The position numbers were made by a program, and so were the translations under genes. 64,000 bases of DNA from Mesocentrotus franciscanus (lineage: Eukaryota > Echinodermata > Echinoidea > Camarodonta > Strongylocentrotidae), in the NCBI GenBank assembly GCA_037976565.1, contig CP137673.1, positions 1,910,851 to 1,974,850 on the forward strand. Reading direction: 5' to 3'. A model generated the notes under the pieces. That model searched no databases, was not told the DNA's origin, and worked only from the letters and a program-made list of their open reading frames with translations. This document shows positions 40,701 through 48,115 of this stretch, one piece after another (within the stretch, counting starts at the first letter, position 1; the number at the start of each line of letters is the position of its first letter).

Positions 40701-41415
40701 TCAAACAAAATAGAAAGCCGTGTAAACAGGTCTATGTATGGTATCACAGTCTGATTGTGGTTGTGTTCAACTAGATCCTGAGCACTATCAAACAAAATAG
40801 AAAGCCGTGTAAACAGGTCTATGTATGGTATCACAGTATGATTGTGGTTGTGTTCAACTAGATCATTAGCACTATCAAACAAAATAGAAAGCCGTGTAAA
40901 CAGGTCTATGTAGGGTATCACAGTCTGATTGTGGTTGTGTTCAACTAGATCATTAGCACTATCAAACAAAATAGAAATGGAATTATTCTAGCAGTGTAAA
41001 CGGGTCTCTGTATGGTATCGCTGTCTGACCATGTTTGTGCTCGCTTATTTCAGAAATTTTAAATGATCATATTAACATGAAAATACATAATTCTCCAATA
41101 GAATAAAAAACGAAGACTGTTCAATTGCAATACTAATTAATGACTATGCCTCTCAGCAAGTTTTTAAAATGACTCAAACTCATTTTGGTAAAAATGTGCA
41201 AGTTCCAATATAAAAGTAAGAAAGATCTTTTAAAAGATTTTTACGTCGAAAGAATACACAGTACTACTCTTTTACATGCTCAGTTGGAAAATGATTAAAA
41301 CAAATGTTTTTCTTGTAGTACATGACTGTGACATGTACATGATACTTTACCTCAGCATGAAAGCCTTTATTGGACCACCTCCTGCAGCAGCACCAAAGGT
41401 AAATTCAGACGCCAT
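20908..41415 (-). CDS. TSEN54: TSEN54, tRNA-splicing endonuclease subunit Sen54
   Basis: Structural subunit of the nuclear TSEN complex (with TSEN2, TSEN34 and TSEN15) that cuts introns from pre-tRNAs. Ten minus-strand coding exons: 41351-41415, 38862-39020, 31978-32041, 31159-31242, 30671-30766, 29548-29597, 27577-29182, 22416-22482, 21792-21902 and 20908-21061. Sen54 signatures: MLSAQDL, YRGPKEGHPDGS and QRVSRLGTLSVGEW (N-terminus); GKFWRTMGY, PEEGLFLLEVGS, IPLSVQRAYNLL and YCHLMRLGYI; in exon 7 HWNFDKITLPDIAS and HLWSGAVKPL; finally FDVFLPDKKYKKTNPGQPNF and VPLVWGVVDNTDINFYN. Length is about 818 residues against 526 in human, the excess being an acidic Ser-rich middle in exon 7. Splice phases all agree, but exon 7 is one base short for a continuous frame (29060-29180). 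Intron 1 contains the amplified acceptor array. Identity is certain; exon 7 is doubtful as sequenced. Confidence 0.93.
21165..21183. repeat. Short CT microsatellite
   Basis: (CT)n run in TSEN54 intron 9. Confidence 0.9.
22676..22715. repeat. GA microsatellite
   Basis: (GA)n run in TSEN54 intron 7. Confidence 0.9.
23029..23419. mobile_element. TTAA-flanked MITE, family A
   Basis: Same element as 2789-3180, full length. Starts TTAAAGATAAAGTTGAG and ends CTCAACCTTCTCTTTAA. It lies in TSEN54 intron 7. Confidence 0.85.
23783..25639. mobile_element. hAT-like non-autonomous element carrying a minisatellite
   Basis: Tips CATGGGCGTCAATCC and GGATTGACGCCCCTG form 15-bp inverted repeats with one mismatch. 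They are flanked by a perfect 8-bp direct duplication ATACTGAT (23775-23782 and 25640-25647), the hallmark of hAT transposition. The 1857-bp interior has no transposase ORF. It consists of about eleven diverged copies of a ~112-bp unit with conserved words ATTAAATTATTAGAGAAAG, CCGTTCTCGACTCTTAATCC, GAATTCAGTTTCC and GCGCGAAGCGCGGAAGC. Another element is nested at 24561-25085. Confidence 0.88.
24561..25085. mobile_element. Nested element in the minisatellite
   Basis: Interrupts one minisatellite unit. Its ends show ATGCCTCCGCC and GGCGGAGGCAT-like arms (the right end has the pair GCCTCCGGCTAC and GTAGCGGAGGC). Internally a ~145-bp segment containing CTGTGACCTTTGACC and AAGTTTGGC is directly repeated (about 24722 and 24866), followed by a GTAC/GGAC simple repeat. 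Non-coding; the type is not recognised. Confidence 0.65.
26380..26590 (+). repeat. Possible LINE 3' tail
   Basis: AT-rich DNA ends in AATAAAACTGAACTAAAAACTG-like short GAAACT repeats, as often seen at the 3' end of non-LTR elements. No reverse transcriptase residues were recognised upstream, so this is weak. Confidence 0.3.
29174..29280 (-). repeat. Tandem duplication of the intron 6 acceptor
   Basis: A 47-bp segment is present twice with a 60-bp period (29174-29220 and 29234-29280). On the sense (minus) strand each copy carries TTACTGATCATTCTAAG, a branch-point-like sequence and AG acceptor, followed by GTCTGATGT, the first bases of exon 7. The copy nearer the exon (acceptor at 29182) keeps the reading frame; using the upstream copy (29242) reaches a stop after about a dozen codons. 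Confidence 0.85.
30037..30234. mobile_element. TTAA-flanked MITE, family C
   Basis: A 198-bp element with perfect 23-bp arms: AGCCCCTCTAAAGTGTTGGG at the left and its exact complement at the right, with TTAA at both outer edges. It lies in TSEN54 intron 5. Confidence 0.88.
31457..31789. mobile_element. Two foldback elements with GGGGCGTTGCAAGAAAG tips
   Basis: Element one (31457-31566) and element two (31682-31789) both have tips GGGCGTTGCAAGAAAGTTG (or GGGCGATGCAAGAAAGTTG) and the complement. The interiors are TTGCAATTGATTGCAA-like palindromes. The outermost bases of the pair (TCTTATGGGGCG and CGCCCCATAAGA) are themselves inverted, so the 340-bp block can fold as one. Confidence 0.8.
32086..32377. 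mobile_element. Foldback element with GGGGGGTGTTTCACAAAG tips
   Basis: Arms of roughly 60 bp, nearly perfect: GGTGTTTCACAAAG, GACTTTAAGTTGGACTTAAG and GGCCGTTCATGCCATTG, with the complement at the right. Related by its tips to 41666-41982. Confidence 0.88.
32500..32650. repeat. Small foldback-like repeat with GGGCCCCGTCTTACAAAG tip
   Basis: Left tip GGGCCCCGTCTTACAAAGAG; the right side has ATCTCTTTGTAAGA. The interior carries several ATCGCAA/TTGCGAT motifs. The right tip is decayed. Confidence 0.55.
32731..33322. mobile_element. Dispersed terminal-repeat element, same family as 16198
   Basis: Left tip GGAAAATCCAACC and right tip GGTTGGATTGCCC are complementary with a few mismatches. The interior matches 16198-16700 in inverse orientation. 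It abuts the TTAA element that begins at 33323. Confidence 0.65.
33323..33857. mobile_element. TTAA-flanked element, family B
   Basis: 535 bp. Left tip TTAAAGGTACTATGTCCC; the right tip is the complement GGGACATAGTATCTTTAA. A nearly identical copy lies at 38268-38805, in the same gene and orientation, and an internally deleted one at 42243-42545. No ORF of transposase length. Confidence 0.88.
34090..34400 (+). pseudogene. LINE reverse-transcriptase relic
   Basis: In broken frames the plus strand gives LQCIQNSVDRLIVAK, SDLHLLPLDSR and LLLLVFKCIQGSAPVYL. This matches the pattern of the C-terminal part of LINE (CR1/L2-like) reverse transcriptase (family pattern LQ..QN..ARL, LHWLPV, APxYL). Stops and frameshifts show it is dead. 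Confidence 0.6.
34521..34865. mobile_element. MITE with GGTGCGTTTATGCTCA tips
   Basis: The left arm GGTGCGTTTATGCTCAC and right complement GAGCATAAACGCACC enclose several further inverted GCGTTTA/TAAACGC motifs. About 345 bp; TTAG/TTTAG flanks. Confidence 0.75.
35285..35475. mobile_element. Inverted copy of the 16916 repeat
   Basis: Plus strand ends GAGCCCCGTGTATTTTTTTCACTG, split here as GAGCCCCGTGTA and TTTTTTTCACTG, the complement of the 16916 tip. Highly similar over its length. Confidence 0.65.
35476..35998 (+). pseudogene. LINE 3' end: RT C-terminus and ATT tail
   Basis: The reading frame gives YLSELLPRYTPVRTLRSASQ and, at 35543-35731, YGQRSFVYAATFLWNNLP, LNTFKTMLKTHLF and a stop. This is the typical last segment of a CR1/L2-type LINE ORF2. 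It is followed by a 250-bp 3' UTR with CCGCTTAGAGGC and a (TTA)n tail. 5'-truncated, in TSEN54 intron 2. Confidence 0.8.
36056..36232. mobile_element. MITE, 'GTCAAACC' family
   Basis: Best-preserved copy: TACAGTCAAACCTGC at the left, CAGGTTTGACTGTA at the right, interior GACCACCTGTCTACAAAG repeats. Confidence 0.85.
37630..38040 (+). pseudogene. Second LINE 3' end (different family)
   Basis: The ORF at 37666-37896 contains YPTRNANKFHRWTYIN, FSLKHLGPVVWNN and FNNTFRRQYKKQLICSY followed by a stop. This is the pattern of the C-terminal end of another non-LTR reverse transcriptase clade (TRN..., GP..WN, FK..K). An AT-rich 3' tail follows. 5'-truncated. Confidence 0.65.
38268..38805. mobile_element. 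TTAA-flanked element, family B
   Basis: Near-identical to 33323-33857 with the same tips (TTAAAGGTACTATGTCCC). It ends 57 bp from exon 2 of TSEN54, on the downstream-intron side. The high identity of the two copies suggests recent movement. Confidence 0.88.
38972..41035 (-). repeat. 87-bp tandem array: duplicated TSEN54 exon 2 acceptor
   Basis: On the sense strand each unit is an exon-2-like part (TGCTAATGATCTAGTTGAAC onward to GTGATACCCTAC, about 49 nt) plus intron-like DNA ending CTATTTTGTTTGATAG. Twenty-three units can be counted in the continuous ORF (22 complete, the last running into true exon 2), with one decayed unit at the far end (40985-41035). Units are 87 bp, except four of 93 bp that carry an extra CATGTA. 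No unit has an in-frame stop. The last copy (acceptor before 39020) leads into the conserved Sen54 sequence, so the array is a multiplied intron-exon boundary. Confidence 0.95.
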
Positions 41416-41511
41416 TGGAGTAGAAAAGTCCTTTATTTCTTCAGAACGGACCTTGACTCCAGCTTTATCTCCTTTTCACAACCCAGCTCCAATGTTCAGA
41501 TCATCATCAGA

Positions 41512-41665
41512 ACCCTGTTTCATAAAACTTGTTATCATTAACAAATGCTGAACTTCTATGACAAATAAACTCTCAGCCAATCAGATGCCACTATTTGATT
41601 CAGTAGCTTATAACAGTTATTGAAACTTGTTACTGATATTAAACAAGTTTTATGAAACAGGGCCC
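41512..41665. mobile_element. Foldback element with GGGCCCTGTTTCATAAAAC tips
   Basis: Left ACCCTGTTTCATAAAACTTG, right complement CAAGTTTTATGAAACAGGG. About 150 bp, just upstream of TSEN54 exon 1. Confidence 0.8.
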
Positions 41666-41982
41666 AGGGGGGTGTTTCACAAAGATCCTAAGTTGAACTT
41701 ATCTCTAAGTTGGACTTAACAATTATGGAAAGCTGTTAGCATCTTTGAAAATACATGTATGTTGTAAAAGTTATTTTGAAAGGCATAAAATGTTGATTGA
41801 AATCATTCATAATTTGTATTATAAAGGAGATTTCATGTTCTTGATATGGAATCTATGGAAAGTCTAAAATACTTGAATTTTTGCTTTTGAATATATTTTA
41901 TTTTAAGTCTACAAATGGCTCTCCATAATGTTTAAGTCCAACTTAGAGTTAAGTTCGACTTAGGATCTTTGTGAAATACCCC
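41666..41982. mobile_element. Foldback element with GGGGGGTGTTTCACAAAG tips
   Basis: Abuts the preceding element. Left arm GGTGTTTCACAAAGATCC and AAGTTGGACTTAA; right arm GTCCAACTTAGAG and GGATCTTTGTGAAATACCCC. Same tip family as 32086-32377. Confidence 0.82.
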
Positions 41983-42242
41983 TGAACTGTTTCCTTTTTC
42001 TGTCACTTATTCTAAGTGGAGTGAGAAAAGAAAACAAATTGCAATTGACCATGATATACAATCAACTGATCTTAAGCTTTGTGTTACGGGCCCCAGGACT
42101 GTATTCTCTTTGTATAATTTCATTGCTGGATTGGGGCAGGGGAGCGACATGCCCACCTGGCAAACTTCAATCTGACATACCTTAAATTACACCAAAGAGA
42201 AACGTGCCCCCAAGTCATGCTTACCCCAAACACTTTGAGACC

Positions 42243-42545
42243 CTAAAGGCACTATGTACCACTTGCAGGCCAAAAAAATGAAAAGGTTAAATTCCAATGG
42301 CATTTGAAAGATAATACTGATTTAGAACTTCCTTCAAAACGAAAATGCTGGAAAAAGTCTTTTTGTGGGAAAATAACGACAGTGAAGTCTAGAAAGTAAA
42401 CGGTTTCCTTGTATAATTTGAATACTAGGACATTGCTAACGTTTGAATTTCACAGATAGGACATACATGACATATTCATGATTCCTGCAATGTTCTAGAT
42501 TCTAGACAGAATTTGATGTTGGCTGCAAAAGGGACATTTAAATTA
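42243..42545. mobile_element. Internally deleted family B element
   Basis: Retains the left part (AAAGGCACTATGTACCAC) and right part (GCTGCAAAAGGGACAT) of the 33323 element, with about 230 bp missing inside. Confidence 0.7.
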
Positions 42546-42831
42546 AAAAATAATTATAAAAAAAACATTTTGGTTTGTCAGAGATTTTAGGGATTTGTTT
42601 TTCCCCTGCAAAGTGCTAGAGAATCCTAAATCAGCAGTGCTGTGTTTTGGAACAGATATTATTTAGCTGAATAATGAAAATAACACCATCAATTATCATT
42701 ATTGTAAATTTGTAATTAACACTGTAATATGCATACTTGCATAGTTACATGCACCTAGATACTGGTACACATACTATTCAAAGGCTTTATTGATAACAAA
42801 GTTAAACAAGCATACTCTACAAATACAAGCA

Positions 42832-43085
42832 TCCAGGGGCCACCTTAGGGCCCTTGGTGGGGTCCAGGGGGCAGAGCCCCTGGAAGCTCAAGGGTTTAAG
42901 GCATTTAATTACCGTGAGATGAGCAACCAGGGAATCGCCTTACGGCCCTTGGTGGGGTCCAGGGGGCAGAGCCCCCGAAAGCTCAGGGGTTTTAGGCATT
43001 TAATTACGGTCAGATGAGCATCCAGGGCCCCCCTTAGGGCCCTTGTTGGGGTCAAGGGGGCAGAGCCCCCAGAAGCTTAGGGAAA
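42832..43085. repeat. ~92-bp tandem repeat, three units
   Basis: Each unit contains TTAGGGCCCTTGGTGGGGTC, GGGGGCAGAGCCCC and TTAATTACGGTCAGATGAGCA. A single related unit is at 46040-46120. Confidence 0.85.
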
Positions 43086-43332
43086 ATTTATGCCATTTCA
43101 GCAACATTTGTATATAAATCACTGGTATCGAATTAGAAATAAACCAGCCCCATCAGAACGCTAGTGCGAGGGAGCATAGTGTCCAAGAGGGGTGAAGGTG
43201 ACGGAAGTGACCCCCTCACAGGTTTTTGAAAAATTGTTGTATTACAAAATTACATTCCTTAGCAAAACTATAGTATAAAAACAAGCAATATACTCTTTTC
43301 ACACTTCACTTTTCTACAATATTTACTTGTAG

Positions 43333-43665
43333 GCCTACATTTTGAAGGATATTATGCGAGGGAGCATGGGTCCCGAGCTAGAAGATTTTTGCATTTTTAT
43401 TAGGGTATTTGTCTAAACGCTGCACTCTTGGGCAGCGCCGTAGCTAGAGTTTGATGTTTGGGGGGCACATACATGTAATTGAACGACTTCCTGGGGAGGG
43501 GTCTATGAGGAGGGGTGTCTGATCTTGAAATTTTTTGGGGCCACGTGCCCCTGTGTCCCGCCTGTACTTGTACATTTTGAAGGATATTATGTGAGGGAGC
43601 ATAAGTCCCGAGCTAGAAGATTTTTGCATTTTTATTTGTCTACACGCTGTACTCTTGGGCCTTCA
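43333..43665. repeat. Direct repeat with GAAGGATATTATG, ~237-bp spacing
   Basis: Two copies (about 43333-43430 and 43572-43665) share TTGAAGGATATTATG, CCCGAGCTAGAAGA and TGCATTTTTATT. G-rich DNA containing GCCGTAGCTAGAG lies between them. Confidence 0.7.
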
Positions 43666-44240
43666 AGAGCCTAAAAGTGTGTTGTAGTCTTCAGTCAGTA
43701 TTTGCTATACATTTTTTTTGGAACTTTTCACATTTTCAGGGGACAACCCCCTGGGATCGCCGCCCTGTCCAATGAGAATGAGAGATGACAGTCACTAGAC
43801 AGTGGTAGACCATATTTATATACTTGTAAGTTGTAAGTTGTAACTTGTATTGTGCAGCGGTTTGCAGTGCAGTGAAACCTGTGAGAAAGTGTATATTAAT
43901 TTTTATCTTCTTCTTCAAGATAATCTGCCTTCTTCAAAATACTGAGGATTCTTGCAGATCGATGCCGTATATACTCGGCCTGATTGGGGTGTGCAGATGG
44001 ACCACTTCACCGGAGTTTCCCCCTACTGTTATACATGTACTATAGGGATTGTTATACATGTACTATAGGGATTGTTCTCGTCAACCGATACCGATATGAT
44101 CGTGATCGGTAGTTGTAAAATGGACAGGCAGGACAGTGGTCTGTGATATTCTTATCGTTGTTTCAGAGGCCGTTGTCGCCTGATTAAAGGTGTTTTAATC
44201 TCCAATTCCTGTCTGATCTCTGGTCATTCCTGCACCTGTA

Positions 44241-44379
44241 TGTAAAATGGAGGCCCTGTGTACAGGAGAATCACCACCACAAACAGCTGTTTGCACTTTA
44301 ATAGTGAATCCCTACAATACGAATAGTGCAGTGGGTGCAAGGGTGGCGATTCTCCTGTACACAGGGCCTCCATTTTACA
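44241..44379. mobile_element. Short palindromic element, perfect 31-bp arms
   Basis: The left arm begins TGTAAAATGGAGGCCCTGTG and continues TACAGGAGAATC; the right arm is the exact complement. About 139 bp; no clear target duplication. Confidence 0.8.
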
Positions 44380-44970
44380 TCCTATCCGAGGGACGGAGTG
44401 TTTTCCACTAATAACATAGCCTGCATCTATGAAACAATGGGAGGGGCACATTAACACACAATGCAGGCTTCAGTCAGTCAGTCAGTCAGATTTAGTTGAT
44501 TTGGGGGTATGTTTCAGTCTCGTTTCAGTCTCGTTTCAGTAGGGTACATCTCCACGCCGGAGTTACGGGTCAAAGTACTATGGTAGTAAGGATATGATTC
44601 TGAATTAGCGCCCTGTTTCTACTGTTGAAAGGGGAGAATACACCTGACCAAGAACAAGACTTCAAACAGGATAGTTTATGTTAACACAACAATAATAATA
44701 GCTTTATTCTACTAAGACTCTTGAACCGAAACCATAGTTGTTGCTAGCCTTTCCCAAAGTCCCTGCATCTTTTTATCTTACTTCTGTACAACAAGTCATA
44801 TGTAGTCTAATCACTTTGTGTGCCAACAAAAGGTGCAGGTGCTAACTTCATGTACTGTACATTATAATCTCTTATACTGTAGGGGCGAGAAATTTTACTA
44901 ATAGATCTATAGACCTACTTGTATTAAATATAAACGATTAAAAAGACATGTGAAAATACATAAGACTTAC

Positions 44971-45300
44971 CGTGAATTTCGGATTCTCTTAGGCATGGTA
45001 TTCTTTGACTTCTATGCGAAATGTAATGCATGTACTGTGTGTGTGCGAAACATAATGTAAATCATACGAGGTATAGGTCGTCACCGCACCGTCAGCGCTG
45101 TTTATCGTATCGTACGCAGTACAGCTAGCCTATGCTACTCGTTTCGTCTCAACGTCCACCCACGTACGTCTACACCGTACCGTCACACGGCAGTACACGT
45201 GCGTGCAGTACACCGAGACCTTGCACACAATCATAAACACGGACGCCGCAGCATCTCATACACGCGCGGTACGGTACATGCGATTGCATAATATTGCGTA
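44971..45300 (-). promoter_or_regulatory. Candidate TSEN54 promoter and non-coding first exon
   Basis: The minus strand has a strong donor (CACG|gtaagtctta, exon end 44971) preceded by an ATG (44994-44996) giving only nine codons, MPKRIRNS plus a split codon. Upstream, about 45060-45290, the DNA is unusually rich in CG (ACGTACGTC, CGCGCGG) compared with the surroundings, as at active promoters. The intron would lead to TSEN54 exon 1 at 41415. No in-frame join to TSEN54 was found, so if transcribed it is 5' UTR. Inference only. Confidence 0.35.
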
Positions 45301-47954
45301 ATATTGAAAACGAATGTCATGAGGGAGGGAGGGTAGGCCCTAATGGTTAGAGGGAGAGGGAAAGGGAGGGGATATAGGGGAGGGAAGGGTGGGGGGGGGA
45401 TAGGGGAAAGGGGGCGGATCGAGGGGGAACCCTAATGCAAACTTCTACCACTTCTACGCCCTTCCATCGATAAACAGTTTTTATCTGCATGGAAATTACA
45501 AAACATACAGGCCTGAATCGGATCACGTCCCGGTACGTCATTCATAGGCCTATCTTATTTTTCGATAGGGCCTATTAATTGTTTGAGAATTATTTTCCTG
45601 GAGAGAAACCTTTCATGTGCAAATATTGTGAGAAGATATTCAACTCATCTGGTATGATAACTCTGGATATAACCGTTACTTGATTTAAAAAGACGTTATC
45701 ATGCACTGCTTTTTATGGTCTCCATTGCGTTAGTAGATTCCAGGAAAATATCACTTACGGGGGTTCAAAATAGCAACAACAAAAATCGCCTCGCCGCTAC
45801 GCTCCGCATCGTCACTGGGTCAACCCCCCCCCCTTAGCTAAAAGCTAGATCCGCCCTAGATAATGGTGACCAGCAGTGGCGTAATGAGCAAAAAAAGTTT
45901 GGGGGGGGGGGCAGACAAAACAAATCCGCATCACCCCACTCTTACATGCAGGCCCCGCTGAACGTTTTTCAAAGTGGGTGGGGGAGGCTAAAGTATTTAC
46001 GATCAGGTAGAGCGTAGCATAAGTTGGCGTGGGGTCTAGTGGCAAACCCCGGCGGGGGTCAAGGGGCGGAGCCCCCGGAAGCTCAGGGGGTATGGGCACT
46101 TAATTACGGTCAGATGAGCATATTTTGGTACCTTATTGATGACACTGGCAGGTCACTAATTCTCTCTCTCTTTTTTGCGGGGGCAGGCCCGCTCGGCCAT
46201 CCCTGGATCCGCGCCTGCAAATAACTGTATCTCAACAGTCACAATGTGCATTGCATACAGTATTTGTTGCTAGGCTAGGCAAGACAAACTTTATGGTTTG
46301 CCCTACCTAACACATAATTATGCAGTCTAGCTGCAATCTGACTCATTGAAATACAATTAGTTTGAACAGGTGAATGTAATAATTTGTACTGAGGCACTCC
46401 ACAAAGACGCATGCATTATATTTGGTTACACAGTCATATACATTTGGCAAAGTAAGGGCGAGTTTCACCTTTGATGTTTTAAATATCGTCAGCAATTTTG
46501 TGAGTAGTAGGCCTAATCGAATCATATTAAATGTACTGGGCGATACAATGAACAAATCAATCTCCATGAAATCAGAAGCGGTTCTAGAAGATTTTTGGGG
46601 GGCGGGTAGCTTGAGCCCCCAAACCGCTCTAGAATCTCTCCTGAATGAAATAAAACTCGTCAACATTCTGCAAGAACTAAATTCTTCATGTTCATCTTTT
46701 AATCAATACAATATAAAATAGAATAAAACATATCATACACAGGTATCAATAACAAAGATGAGGCAGATATTTTCATCAATATTCGAAAGAGGCAGCAAAC
46801 AATGATATCGTCAAATGATATTTCGTGGTTTATGCCGCTGGTTTAATTGGATTAAGTCTTGTATAATCATCTGTTACATCCTCAGGGATTGAATATAGAT
46901 CGGACAAAGGTTGAACATGCTGAAAAATTAACCACCGATGAAGATCTTCATGCCCGACAATAGTTTAAAGATATTTTTACTCGGGAAAGGCCTCAGCTTG
47001 GAGATTCAGCACAGTATACAACAGATAGATACATTTGGATGGTAAATTGTATTCTTGATCGTAGTGAACTTTCAGTTCCTTAATATATATTGCACATTTG
47101 AATGGATTTTAGATGGATGAAACCGAGCAAATAGATTGTATATATGAATATATGAATATCAAATTGATTTAAAATGAGATTAACGAAGATACCAATGTTT
47201 GAAAAATCTCTGACAATTATAGGAGTCTCCGAACAGGTGGATTACAAAACACAACAGGTGGCGCCTTTTCACCCTGCAAGTTGTATGAAGACAGGGGCAG
47301 AAGGGCTGACATGATGAAACGATCATCAATGAAGGATTTTCAAGGGATCCACAGCTTGAATGGGCCCATGGATCTGTTCCCTTCGAATGTATTGGCTGGC
47401 AAATTATTCTTGAAGATTTTGTAGTACTTAGGTACCACTCTCGACTATAACAGTTGCATAAAATACATCATCAATATTGCACTTGAGTTTGTCGTCGACG
47501 TATCATCAAACTGGAGCTAAAATGCATCTGGCTTATAAATTCATCCATGGTTCTGAAGATTGTCAAATTGTAATGCGGTCTGAAACATGTTAATTGAACC
47601 GTATGCATGGCATACTGTTGAGTTGTACTCAAACAAGGAATATATAATATGTTTACAACAGAATACACATGTATAAGTTTTAGTGAGGCGATATCTTTTT
47701 TGAAAGACATAATTATGACGTTTATAACTGAATACAAGTTTCTTAGTAATCAATGACCTTTTCCTGACTCATATCAGAACCTCAACATATTTTAACATGA
47801 AAGAAACATAAAATAACAAAACCTTCATACAGACATTATTAATAAAGAAAAAAACACACCCTAAAGACACGTTTACAATTGATAAACAGAGATATAAGCA
47901 ATTATGTGTAAAACAATTTATGAGACATTTATAAGAATAAAATATTTTCTCATT

Positions 47955-47960
47955 TTTATT
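47955..47960 (-). other. Probable polyadenylation signal of the TRAF6-like gene
   Basis: AATAAA on the minus strand 156 nt past the stop codon at 48116, a normal distance for a short 3' UTR. Confidence 0.5.
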
Positions 47961-48115
47961 GAAATTGTAAAAATCGAGACACATTAAACATCATTTCAGA
48001 AGGCCTCAAAAGAGAACAAATTCTTGGATTAAACATTCAGATTCATATCTCTACCACGTCTACCATCAACGATGCCACTGACAAGTACCATACAGCTAGG
48101 CTGATCTTTGATTTG

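Noticed and set aside
38858..40969. 703-codon minus-strand ORF of 29-residue repeats as an independent repeat-protein gene
   Set aside because: It begins at a TTG with no start context, and its unit contains a splice acceptor. Its last 40 codons are exon 2 of TSEN54, so it is a duplicated intron-exon boundary rather than a separate gene.
45874..46217. A further hAT element between CAGTGGCGTAATGAGC and GGATCCGCGCCTG
   Set aside because: The tips are only partly complementary and no 8-bp target duplication flanks them; they may belong to different fragments.
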